In this document: piece after piece, positions 45,274-51,907 of the stretch
Layout: the number at the start of each line of letters is the position of its first letter
Numbering within the stretch: position 1 is the first letter of the stretch
From: Flavobacterium succinicans
GTDB taxonomy: Bacteria; Bacteroidota; Bacteroidia; Flavobacteriales; Flavobacteriaceae
Assembly (NCBI RefSeq): GCF_001662485.1
Contig: NZ_JMTM01000046.1
Span: 62,001 to 126,000, forward strand
Length of the DNA: 64,000 nt
Direction of reading: 5' to 3'
Notes under the pieces: generated by a model
What the model saw: the letters and a program-made list of their open reading frames with translations, nothing else
What the model was told of the DNA's origin: nothing
Database searches by the model: none
Program-made: the position numbers and the translations under genes

Positions 45274-45454
45274 TATTAAACCCAAAAGGCATTCAGAACA
45301 CTCAAGCTTTTCTCAGCCTTCTATGTCCTTAAATGCCTTCTATGGTTTTGAAAAAACCTGCTGCTTATAGAAAATTCAAATGGCTTATATGTTTTAAAGT
45401 ATTTCTTCCTGATTAAGATAAATGTTCTCTAATAGTTGCTTGATTTCATCCGTA
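45274..45454. repeat. Direct duplication, copy 1
   Basis: About 181 bp matching 45620-45800 without gaps at a constant offset of 346 bp, with roughly 20 scattered differences. It includes a copied 3' end of the HRDC gene. Confidence 0.85.
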
Positions 45455-45465
45455 TTTCCGAGTGC
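45394..45465 (-). pseudogene. Fragment of an HRDC-domain gene (3' end only)
   Basis: Minus-strand reading DEIKQLLENIYLNQEEIL followed by TAA at 45394-45396. The intact gene next door ends DEIVELLENIYLNQEEIL. Upstream of this short match the frame continues as FALGNT without similarity, so only the last 18 codons plus the 3' flank were copied or survived. Confidence 0.75.
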
Positions 45466-45619
45466 AAAAATTAACCACAAAGTTCACAAAGCAAGCGCAA
45501 GGTTCGCAAAATAATAAATCATATAAGGACATTTAAGTTCTATTGAAAATCCGTTTCATCCGTTTTATCCGCGACATCCGTGGCCAAAATTTAACCGCTA
45601 AGTTCACAAAGCATAAAGT

Positions 45620-45800
45620 ATTAAACCAAAAAGGCATTCAGAACACTCAAACTTTTACAAAGCCTTTTATGTCCTTAAATACCTTCTATGGTTTTGAAAA
45701 ATTCTGCTGCTTATAGAAAACTCAAATGGCTTATATGTTTTAAAGTATTTCTTCCTGATTAAGATAAATGTTTTCTAATAGTTCAACAATTTCATCCGCA
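45620..45800. repeat. Direct duplication, copy 2
   Basis: Second copy, spanning the last 61 bp of the intact HRDC gene and 120 bp of its 3' flank. Confidence 0.85.
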
Positions 45801-46195
45801 TAGTGTTGCGTTCGTTTTTCTCCAAATCCTTTAATCCATTGAAAATCGGAAATGGTTTTGGGATGTTGCACCGCTATTTGAATCAGATGGCTGTTGTGAC
45901 AAATTATAAATGGTTTCACACCATTCGTTTTGGCTTTTTCGTTGCGCCATTTCTTCAAATGTTGAAACCTATCGACTTGGTCTTGGGTCAAGTCGGTGAG
46001 CGATTCTTTCTCACGGGGCGCAAGATTGATTTTCTCTTTATAATGCAACAAAACCGACCAATAACTAGCATCGGATTCTATGAAATGGGTATCGGACTGA
46101 ACCAATTCTACCGAGGCTATAAAATCATTAAGCTGTTGCTGGTCTTGCGCCAAATGAGGAGCATCTACCCGAACGGAAAATACTTGTACATTCAT
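45740..46195 (-). CDS. HRDC-domain protein
   Basis: 151 residues. The C-terminal part (about 70-151) reads as an HRDC domain: DQVDRFQHLKKWRNEKAKTNGVKPFIICHNSHLIQIAVQHPKTISDFQWIKGFGEKRTQHYADEIVELL. In RecQ and RNase D this helical domain binds nucleic acid. No helicase or nuclease part is present; the N-terminal 70 residues (VQVFSVRVDAPHLAQDQQQLNDFIASVEL) are unassigned. Co-directional with ssb, only 11 bp downstream of it, so a small DNA-metabolism operon is likely. Its 3' end is duplicated at 45394. Confidence 0.87.
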   Translation of the reverse strand: MNVQVFSVRVDAPHLAQDQQQLNDFIASVELVQSDTHFIESDASYWSVLLHYKEKINLAPREKESLTDLTQDQVDRFQHLKKWRNEKAKTNGVKPFIICHNSHLIQIAVQHPKTISDFQWIKGFGEKRTQHYADEIVELLENIYLNQEEIL

Positions 46196-46206
46196 AGCCT
46201 CGGATT

Positions 46207-46539
46207 TTATTTACCAATCAAAAGGATTTCATTCACTATCACTTCAGTGATGTAGCGTTTTTCCCCGTTCTTGTCTTCGTAACTGCGATGAGTGAGTTTG
46301 CCTTCGATGGCTACTTCCTTGCCTTTGGTCACGTATTTCTCGATGATGTCGGCTGTTTTTCCCCAGGCAGTTACTTTGTGCCATTCGGTTTGTTCTACTT
46401 TGTCACCTTTGTCGTTGCGGTAAGTGTCGTTGGTAGCGATAGTAAGGCTGGCTAGTTTTTTACCTCCGTCGAAGGTTTTGATTTCTGGTTCGTTTCCTAC
46501 GTGACCGATTAATTGTACTCTGTTTTTCATTGCATTCAT
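46207..46539 (-). CDS. ssb: Single-stranded DNA-binding protein without acidic tail
   Basis: 110 residues, the OB fold only: MKNRVQLIGHVGNEPEIKTFDGGKKLASLTIATNDTY, TEWHKVTAWGKTADIIEKYVTKGKEVAIEGKLTHRSY and ITEVIVNEILLIGK at the end. The start at 46539 (MNAMKNRV) could also be 46530 (MKNRV). The usual Gly/Pro linker and acidic DDDIPF-type tip that recruits partner proteins are absent, so it is probably a secondary SSB. Followed by the HRDC gene; divergent from the reverse transcriptase. Confidence 0.93.
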   Translation of the reverse strand: MNAMKNRVQLIGHVGNEPEIKTFDGGKKLASLTIATNDTYRNDKGDKVEQTEWHKVTAWGKTADIIEKYVTKGKEVAIEGKLTHRSYEDKNGEKRYITEVIVNEILLIGK

Positions 46540-46581
46540 GGCGTGTAAATTTAAAAGTTAGGCATATAATTAAAAAGTTCG

Positions 46582-46661
46582 TGTCGGATGAGCCACAAGG
46601 TCGTTGTTTCATTTCGACAGGGCAAAGATGCGGTGCCGATTGATAATTAGTCGGTTGCATC
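46582..46661. ncRNA. Two adjacent hairpins upstream of the reverse transcriptase (candidate ncRNA)
   Basis: Hairpin 1: TGTCG (46582-46586) pairs with CGACA (46615-46619) and ATGA (46588-46591) with TCAT (46609-46612). Hairpin 2: GATGC (46627-46631) with GCATC (46657-46661) and CCGATT (46636-46641) with AGTCGG (46649-46654), with a 7-base loop. They lie between the ssb start and the promoter of the reverse transcriptase. They could be a non-coding RNA used by the enzyme, part of the ssb leader, or chance. Confidence 0.3.
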
Positions 46662-46694
46662 CCATTTACTTTCGGTTGTAATTGTTTGTAACCG

Positions 46695-46724
46695 TTTGTA
46701 AATGGAAATTTTTGAGTATATTTG
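46695..46724 (+). promoter_or_regulatory. Promoter of reverse transcriptase gene
   Basis: TTTG (46695-46698), 18-bp spacer and TATATTTG (46717-46724), 49 bp before the ATG. Confidence 0.6.
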
Positions 46725-46773
46725 AGAGTAAATTTGCCAATTAGCATTAACTATCTCGTTGAATAAATTAAAT

Positions 46774-48870
46774 ATGACACAATACGAACAATTTTTAACT
46801 CCTGAAAATTTTAAGCTTGCTTTTGTAAGACTCAAAACTTCATCTAGAAATTTATACAAAACTATTTATTATGAAGATTTACGAATTTTTGGTTTATATC
46901 TTGATGAAAATATTGAATCAACGATTAATCAAGTCAAAAACGAAATTTACAAACCAGAAAAAAGTCATAAAATATTTATTCCAAAGAAAGATAATTTGGT
47001 TAGACCATTATCTATTTTAACTTTTATAGATTTACTAATTTATCAAGCGATGACTAACGTCATTGCAGATAACTCTTATGATGTTATTGCTCCATATTAC
47101 GATAATCTAATTTTTGGAAATATAGTTAATCCTTCAACAGCTAATGTTTTAGATAGAGAATTTTTCTTTAAATCTTGGAAAAGAAAATGGAAAAGGTTTA
47201 ATGAAGTTTCTAAAGAAAATTTTGAAAATGGATATAAATATTTAAGTGAATTTGATATTGCGTCTTTCTTTGATACAATTGACCACAATATACTATGTGA
47301 AATTTTAGCTAATACTTTTAAAATTGAAGCAAATATTCTTGAATTACTTTCAAAATGTTTAGAAACTTGGACAGCAGATTCAAATCATAAAACTTTTAAA
47401 AGCAAACACGGTATCCCTCAAGGTCCAATTAGTTCACCATTTTTAGCTGATTTATATTTATTCTATGTTGATACTGAAATTAAAAAATTAAACAAAAAAT
47501 ATGATTTTAAATATTCAAGATATGTTGATGACATCAGAATTTTTACTAAAGAAAAATTAGTTTCTCAAAAAATTATTGCATCGTTAGACTTAATATCTAG
47601 AGATTTAGGTTTAATTCCTCAAGGAAGTAAAATTTTAATTAAAGAAATTATCGACATTGATAGTGAATTAAAAATTCAAAATAGCAAATTTTCTGAAATA
47701 ACAAAAGAATATAAAAAAGAGAATGAAGGAAAACCAGCCGGTACTTTAAAATCTAAAACACATAAAAATCTTAAAGAAAGATTTATTAATTGTTTTGATG
47801 AAAATTCGAAAGAGGTTTATTTAGATAAAACTGTAATTGGTTTTTCTTTATATAAACTAAATAAAGACGAAGAAGTAAAAAAGAAAATCTTAGAAAAAAG
47901 TAATATTTTGTTAACTCATTTCGAAGCAATTCTATATTATTTTAAAAGACATTTTAATGAAGATACAGATGTTTTAAACTTTCTAAAAGCAATACTAAAT
48001 GATGATGATATTTTGTTTCATCATTTAGTTGCATTAATATTTAAAAATTTTCCAGAATTACCTTTTGATGAGAAAGTATATCATCGTTATACTTTTGAAA
48101 AACATAGACATTGGCTAGTAAACTTTTATATGATTTCTTGGCTATATAGCAATGACAAAAAAGAATTGATATTGACTGATGTAAATAATGAAAATTATTT
48201 CATTCAACGTGAGTTAAATAATTATAAATATATTTCATCTGCTGACAAAACTTATAGAAAAATATTTTCAACAAAATTATTAGATAATTCAAATTCCTTA
48301 TTGGCTCTTCAAGGCTTAAATCTTCTATTCCACGACCCAGTTTTATTTAAAGGTTTTAAAACAACTTCTGACCAAAATAATTATGTAAAATATCTATTTA
48401 CTAAACAGCCTTCGGACATTATAATTCATACACTAAAATATGAATGGAAAATTAACGATCCTGACACTTTTTTTAATAGAAGTATTTGGACAGATGAATT
48501 AGAATACGAGGAATTAAAAATTTCATTTTTATTATTTATAAAATCATATAAAATAGATCCGTCTAAAGCACTATTAAATTTAAATGTCTTTAACAATTTA
48601 GTGTTCAATAAATTTTGCGACAAACTTGGTTTTACAAAGCCTTCTCCTGAATATGGAGTTAATTTGAATAGTAATATTATTGAAAAAAAATTACCTCATT
48701 GTAACAGATATTGGACAGAAATAAATGAAAAACGAAATCAAAAAACAGAAGCACATCCATTTGACAAATATGGTAATATTCGATTAAGAATCACAAATAA
48801 AGAATTTGAAGAGTTGTATCAAAAACAAATATTGACAATAGAAGAGCTTTGTAACTTTAGAGAGTATTAA
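46774..48870 (+). CDS. Reverse transcriptase, Abi/UG-like, candidate phage-defence protein
   Basis: 698 residues from ATG 46774 (MTQYEQFLTPENF); an upstream TTG adds five. RT core at about 55-290: PKKDNLVRPLSILTFIDLLIYQAM (69-92), motif A FDIASFFDTIDH (160-171, Asp161), motif B KHGIPQGPISS (211-221) and catalytic YVDD (250-253). About 40 basic/aromatic residues sit before motif A (FFKSWKRKWKRF). The remaining 400 or so residues are helical with no maturase or HNH motif, and near the end KRNQKTEAHPFDKYG gives R654-x6-H661, like HEPN RNases. This layout recalls AbiA-type abortive-infection RTs; class assignment is tentative. By eye it is about one quarter G+C, well below its neighbours, a sign of transfer. 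Divergent from ssb-HRDC. Confidence 0.9.
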   Translation: MTQYEQFLTPENFKLAFVRLKTSSRNLYKTIYYEDLRIFGLYLDENIESTINQVKNEIYKPEKSHKIFIPKKDNLVRPLSILTFIDLLIYQAMTNVIADNSYDVIAPYYDNLIFGNIVNPSTANVLDREFFFKSWKRKWKRFNEVSKENFENGYKYLSEFDIASFFDTIDHNILCEILANTFKIEANILELLSKCLETWTADSNHKTFKSKHGIPQGPISSPFLADLYLFYVDTEIKKLNKKYDFKYSRYVDDIRIFTKEKLVSQKIIASLDLISRDLGLIPQGSKILIKEIIDIDSELKIQNSKFSEITKEYKKENEGKPAGTLKSKTHKNLKERFINCFDENSKEVYLDKTVIGFSLYKLNKDEEVKKKILEKSNILLTHFEAILYYFKRHFNEDTDVLNFLKAILNDDDILFHHLVALIFKNFPELPFDEKVYHRYTFEKHRHWLVNFYMISWLYSNDKKELILTDVNNENYFIQRELNNYKYISSADKTYRKIFSTKLLDNSNSLLALQGLNLLFHDPVLFKGFKTTSDQNNYVKYLFTKQPSDIIIHTLKYEWKINDPDTFFNRSIWTDELEYEELKISFLLFIKSYKIDPSKALLNLNVFNNLVFNKFCDKLGFTKPSPEYGVNLNSNIIEKKLPHCNRYWTEINEKRNQKTEAHPFDKYGNIRLRITNKEFEELYQKQILTIEELCNFREY

Positions 48871-49092
48871 GATTAATAAATACATCTTTAACAACTTATC
48901 TTAGGATTAAACTTAATGAAAAGATGATTTTTATATTTTAATAACCTAGAGCCAATTTTTCCCATAAACCACCATATCAAAAAAAACAAAGCATTGTAAA
49001 ATATTTTAAGTAATGACTTTTTGAAGTAGTCTAATCCATAAACTCCGTGCTATAAAAAACCAATTCACTAACCCCCTAAAACCCCACACCCT

Positions 49093-50631
49093 ATGCAAAC
49101 CAAAATCAAAAAAGTAGAATTGCGCAATTTGGCGTTTGAGGATTATAAGCAACTCAAGAACTCGATGGTGGAATCCTATCCCGAAATGGCCGATTCCTAT
49201 TGGCGTTCCGAGGACATTGAGCGCTTATTGGCCATTTTTCCCGAGGGACAGTTGGTGATTTTGGCCGATGGAAAAGTGGTGGGTTCGGCCTTGTCGTTGA
49301 TTGTAGACGAAAAGTTGGTCGACAAACGCCATAATTATTTGGAGGTCGTAGGCAATTATTCGTTTTCGACCCACAATCCGTTTGGGGAGATTTTGTATGG
49401 CATCGATGTGTTTATTCATCCCAATTATCGCGGCTTGCGTTTGGGACGCCGTTTGTATGACGCTCGCAAAGAATTGTGCGAACAACTCAACCTCAAATCC
49501 ATTGTTTTTGCGGGACGAATTCCCAATTATGGGCAGTATGCCGATAAAATGTCGCCCAAAAAATACATCGACAAAATCAAAAGCAAACAACTACATGACC
49601 CTGTATTGTCGTTTCAGTTGAGCAACGATTTTCACGTGTTGCGCGTCATCAAAAATTATTTAGTAGGCGACGAAGATTCGAAGGAATTTGCCGTTTTGCT
49701 CGAGTGGAATAACATTTATTATGACGAAAGTCCCAAGCTCATCAACACCGAAAAATCGGTGATTAGGTTAGGGCTTATTCAGTGGCAAATGCGCTCGCTC
49801 TCCAATCTCGACGCCTTGTTTGAACAATCCGAATTTTTTATCGATGTGGTTTCGGGTTATGGTTGCGATTTTGCGTTGTTCCCAGAACTGTTCACCGCGC
49901 CTTTGATGGCCGATTACAATCACCTCACCGAGGCCGAAGCCATTCGCGAATTGGCCAAATATTCAGACCCAATTCGCAAGCGTTTTCAGGAGTTTGCCAT
50001 TTCGTACAACATCAATATCATCACGGGAAGTATGCCATATTTAGAAGGCGGAAATTTGTATAATGTTGGTTTCTTGTGCAAGCGCGACGGGACTTCAGAA
50101 ATGTATGCCAAAATTCACGTTACGCCCAACGAGGTACAACATTGGGGAATGAAAGGCGGTTCAGAAATCAAAACCTTTGATACCGATTGCGGAAAAATAG
50201 GCGTAATGATTTGCTACGATGTCGAATTCCCAGAGCTCTCCCGATTAATGGCCGATGAAGGGATGAATATCTTGTTTGTACCCTTCCTGACTGATACGCA
50301 AAACGCCTACACCAGAGTCAAACATTGTTCCCAAGCCCGAGCCATCGAAAACGAGTGTTTTGTTGCCATAGCGGGATGTGTGGGCAATTTGCCCAAGGTC
50401 AACAATATGGATATTCAGTACGCGCAATCGGCGGTGTTTACGCCTTCGGATTTTGCGTTTCCGAGCAATGGCATCAAAGCCGAAGCCACGCCCAATACCG
50501 AGATGACACTGATTGTCGACGTCGATTTGGATTTGCTCAAAGAGCTGCACGAACACGGCAGCGTGCGCATCCTCAAAGACCGAAGAACCGATTTATACGA
50601 AATAAAAAAGATAAAAAACGGAGAGAAATAG
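49093..50631 (+). CDS. GNAT acetyltransferase fused to carbon-nitrogen hydrolase
   Basis: 512 residues. The N-terminal GNAT domain (about 5-200) has the acetyl-CoA-binding NYRGLRLGRRLYDARKELCEQL. The C-terminal nitrilase-type amidase (about 225-505) has its Glu-Lys-Cys triad: LFPELF, AKIHVTP and MICYDVEFPE. The same fusion is known in B. subtilis YhcX and many Bacteroidetes; substrate unknown. Its G+C is visibly high (close to half) beside the AT-rich reverse transcriptase 222 bp upstream, so the two were probably not acquired together. Confidence 0.92.
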   Translation: MQTKIKKVELRNLAFEDYKQLKNSMVESYPEMADSYWRSEDIERLLAIFPEGQLVILADGKVVGSALSLIVDEKLVDKRHNYLEVVGNYSFSTHNPFGEILYGIDVFIHPNYRGLRLGRRLYDARKELCEQLNLKSIVFAGRIPNYGQYADKMSPKKYIDKIKSKQLHDPVLSFQLSNDFHVLRVIKNYLVGDEDSKEFAVLLEWNNIYYDESPKLINTEKSVIRLGLIQWQMRSLSNLDALFEQSEFFIDVVSGYGCDFALFPELFTAPLMADYNHLTEAEAIRELAKYSDPIRKRFQEFAISYNINIITGSMPYLEGGNLYNVGFLCKRDGTSEMYAKIHVTPNEVQHWGMKGGSEIKTFDTDCGKIGVMICYDVEFPELSRLMADEGMNILFVPFLTDTQNAYTRVKHCSQARAIENECFVAIAGCVGNLPKVNNMDIQYAQSAVFTPSDFAFPSNGIKAEATPNTEMTLIVDVDLDLLKELHEHGSVRILKDRRTDLYEIKKIKNGEK

Positions 50632-50679
50632 TGAAGGGGATTATTTAGGAACAGGCACAAAAGGTATTTCAGGAAACAT

Positions 50680-50765
50680 CGTCCCGCTATCCGCTATATC
50701 TTTTTTCCACCCGAAAGGTGAAAAAAAGGATGCCGCTCCTATCGGGGTTAGAGAGTAACAAGGGG
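50680..50765 (+). repeat. Interspersed repeat A, copy 2
   Basis: CGTCCCGCTATCCGCTATATC, a T-rich hairpin with arms TTTTTTCCACC and GGTGAAAAAA, then AAGGATGCCGCTCCTATCGG and a right end AACAAGGGG. Same frame as the copies at 12649, 51380 (minus) and 58342. Confidence 0.8.
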
Positions 50766-50799
50766 ATTTTTTGGAATGAGCATTTTGATTGTATAATAA

Positions 50800-50893
50800 G
50801 ACCTACAAGGTTTTGAAAACCTTGCAGGTCGAGTAGTGCTAGAACAAGTTTATTGCTGGTTTTCCTTCAAGTTTTTTTCAAACCTTGAAGGTA
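50800..50893. repeat. Interspersed repeat B, copy 1
   Basis: Two hairpins in a row. The first is a 31-base inverted repeat (50800-50830) with arms GACCTACAAGGTTTT and its near complement; a linker with GAGTAGTGCTAGAACAAG follows; the second has arms CCTTCAAG and CCTTGAAGG. About 94 bp. Confidence 0.8.
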
Positions 50894-50918
50894 TGTTTAG
50901 AATTGCAGATTACCATGA

Positions 50919-51015
50919 GACCTACAAGGTTTTGAAAAACTCGCAGGTCGAGTAGTGCTAGAACAAGTTTTTGTCACTGGATTTCCTGCAAGGTCTTTTT
51001 CAAACCTTGTAGGTA
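50919..51015. repeat. Interspersed repeat B, copy 2
   Basis: 97 bp, almost identical to copy 3. The first hairpin arm has a small change (AAAAACTCGCAGGTC) and the second has arms CCTGCAAGG and CCTTGTAGG. Preceded by GCAGATTAC, as is copy 3. Confidence 0.85.
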
Positions 51016-51065
51016 TGATTAGTAGCAAGAAACGATTGATGAGTGATTATGAATAATCAATTGCG

Positions 51066-51081
51066 TCTCGCTTTAGCGAGA
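51066..51081. repeat. Palindrome with CTTTAG centre (1)
   Basis: TCTCG-CTTTAG-CGAGA. One of five hairpins in the window with this centre and unrelated arms. Confidence 0.6.
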
Positions 51082-51105
51082 TGATATGATTGTAAATTAT
51101 AGATA

Positions 51106-51143
51106 GGCTTTAGCCAAAATGTATAATAATTTTGGCTAAAGCC
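51106..51143. repeat. Fifteen-bp inverted repeat with GGCTTTAGCC
   Basis: Perfect 15-bp arms (51106-51120 with 51129-51143) around an 8-base loop. Each arm itself contains the palindrome-like GGCTTTAGCC. Half of the unit recurs at 54385-54394. Confidence 0.8.
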
Positions 51144-51166
51144 CAATACAAAACGATATGTAAAGA

Positions 51167-51182
51167 ATGGGCTAAAGCCCAT
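51167..51182. repeat. Palindrome with CTAAAG centre (2)
   Basis: ATGGG-CTAAAG-CCCAT, the complement-strand form of the CTTTAG-centred hairpins. Confidence 0.6.
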
Positions 51183-51254
51183 TCCTATTCAAATTTCGCA
51201 AAAAATGTGTAATAGAACTTTGGTTTTTAGGTGTAGAAACGCAGATTACAATAA

Positions 51255-51351
51255 GACCTACAAGGTTTTGAAAACCTCGCAGGTCGAGTAGTGCTAGAAC
51301 AAGTTTTTGTCACTGGATTTCCTGCAAGGTCTTTTTCAAACCTTGTAGGTA
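51255..51351. repeat. Interspersed repeat B, copy 3
   Basis: 97 bp, nearly identical to copy 2 including the 20-base linker start and both hairpins. Confidence 0.85.
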
Positions 51352-51379
51352 TAAATTAAGAAACCAAAACAAACACAAA

Positions 51380-51472
51380 TCCCCTGTTCCCTCTTTAGCC
51401 CTGATGGGAGGGAATATCCTTTTTTGACCCGATTTTTTTCGGAGCAAAAAAGATAGGAAGGACAGCAGGAAC
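51380..51472 (-). repeat. Interspersed repeat A, copy 3 (inverted)
   Basis: Reads on the minus strand as GCTGTCC, CCTATCTTTTTT, a hairpin with arms GCTCCGA and TCGGG-type, AAAAAAGGAT, CCCTCCCATCAGGGCTA and a right end ACAGGGG. Opposite orientation to copies 1, 2 and 4. Confidence 0.7.
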
Positions 51473-51540
51473 TAATGATAACCAATAAAGCCTTTTGCTG
51501 GGCTCAAAATAGATAGAGTGATAACCTAAATCGTAAACTA

Positions 51541-51888
51541 ATGAAAGCTTGCCTAGAATGTGGTGAAAAAATTGTAGGTCGCGAGGATAAGAAATTTTGT
51601 AGCGATAGCTGCCGAAATGCCTACAACAATAAAATAAATAAGGATAGTACTAATTATATGCGGAATATTAACAATAAGTTGCGCAAAAATTACCGAATTT
51701 TGTCAGAATTGAATGTAGAAGGTAAAACGAAAACGACTCGAGCCAAGTTGATGAGCAAGGGTTTTGACTTTGAATTTTTCACTTCGATTTTGAATACCAA
51801 AACAGGAAATACCTACTATTTCTTGTACGACCAAGGTTATATGATTTTAGAGAATGACTATTATATGCTAGTCAAAAAAGATATTTAA
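51541..51888 (+). CDS. Small zinc-ribbon protein of unknown function
   Basis: 115 residues. The N-terminal zinc ribbon CLECG...CSDSC (C4, C7, C20, C24; C-x2-C-x12-C-x3-C) resembles short treble-clef DNA- or RNA-binding fingers, followed by RNAYNNKINKDSTNYMRNINNKLRKNY (basic helix) and a C-terminal beta-rich part (FFTSILNTKTGNTYYFLYDQGYMIL). Probably binds nucleic acid or protein. M28 peptidase gene follows after 19 bp on the same strand. Confidence 0.8.
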   Translation: MKACLECGEKIVGREDKKFCSDSCRNAYNNKINKDSTNYMRNINNKLRKNYRILSELNVEGKTKTTRAKLMSKGFDFEFFTSILNTKTGNTYYFLYDQGYMILENDYYMLVKKDI

Positions 51889-51907
51889 ATACCACATCCC
51901 CATTGCT

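Larger units (their letters stand above)
45240..45739. other. 500-bp gene-poor region with duplication and small repeats
   Basis: Holds both parts of a 181-bp direct duplication (listed separately). Between them is a 22-base motif of the form ttaaccrcwaagttcacaaagc at 45471-45492 and again at 45591-45612 with two differences, and a run of catccg-type short repeats near 45550-45583. No complete gene seen. Confidence 0.6.
50632..51540. other. 0.9-kb repeat-rich intergenic region
   Basis: No gene seen. In order: repeat A copy 2, repeat B copies 1 and 2, a palindrome (51066-51081), a large 15-bp hairpin (51106-51143), another palindrome (51167-51182), repeat B copy 3 and repeat A copy 3 inverted. 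Each is listed separately. Confidence 0.8.

Noticed and set aside
46774..49092. Group II intron
   Set aside because: RT lacks a recognisable maturase or HNH region, and no domain V/VI-like hairpin was seen in the 222 bp downstream.
49093..50631. Nitrilase-domain gene beside the RT as a split DRT1-like system
   Set aside because: DRT class 1 joins an RT to a nitrilase, which made this tempting. Here the nitrilase is part of a GNAT fusion common outside defence loci, is 222 bp away, and has very different base composition from the RT. Separate origin is more likely.
50800..51351. CRISPR array
   Set aside because: Only three long units at unequal distances, each with internal hairpins, and no short regular repeat-spacer pattern or cas genes.
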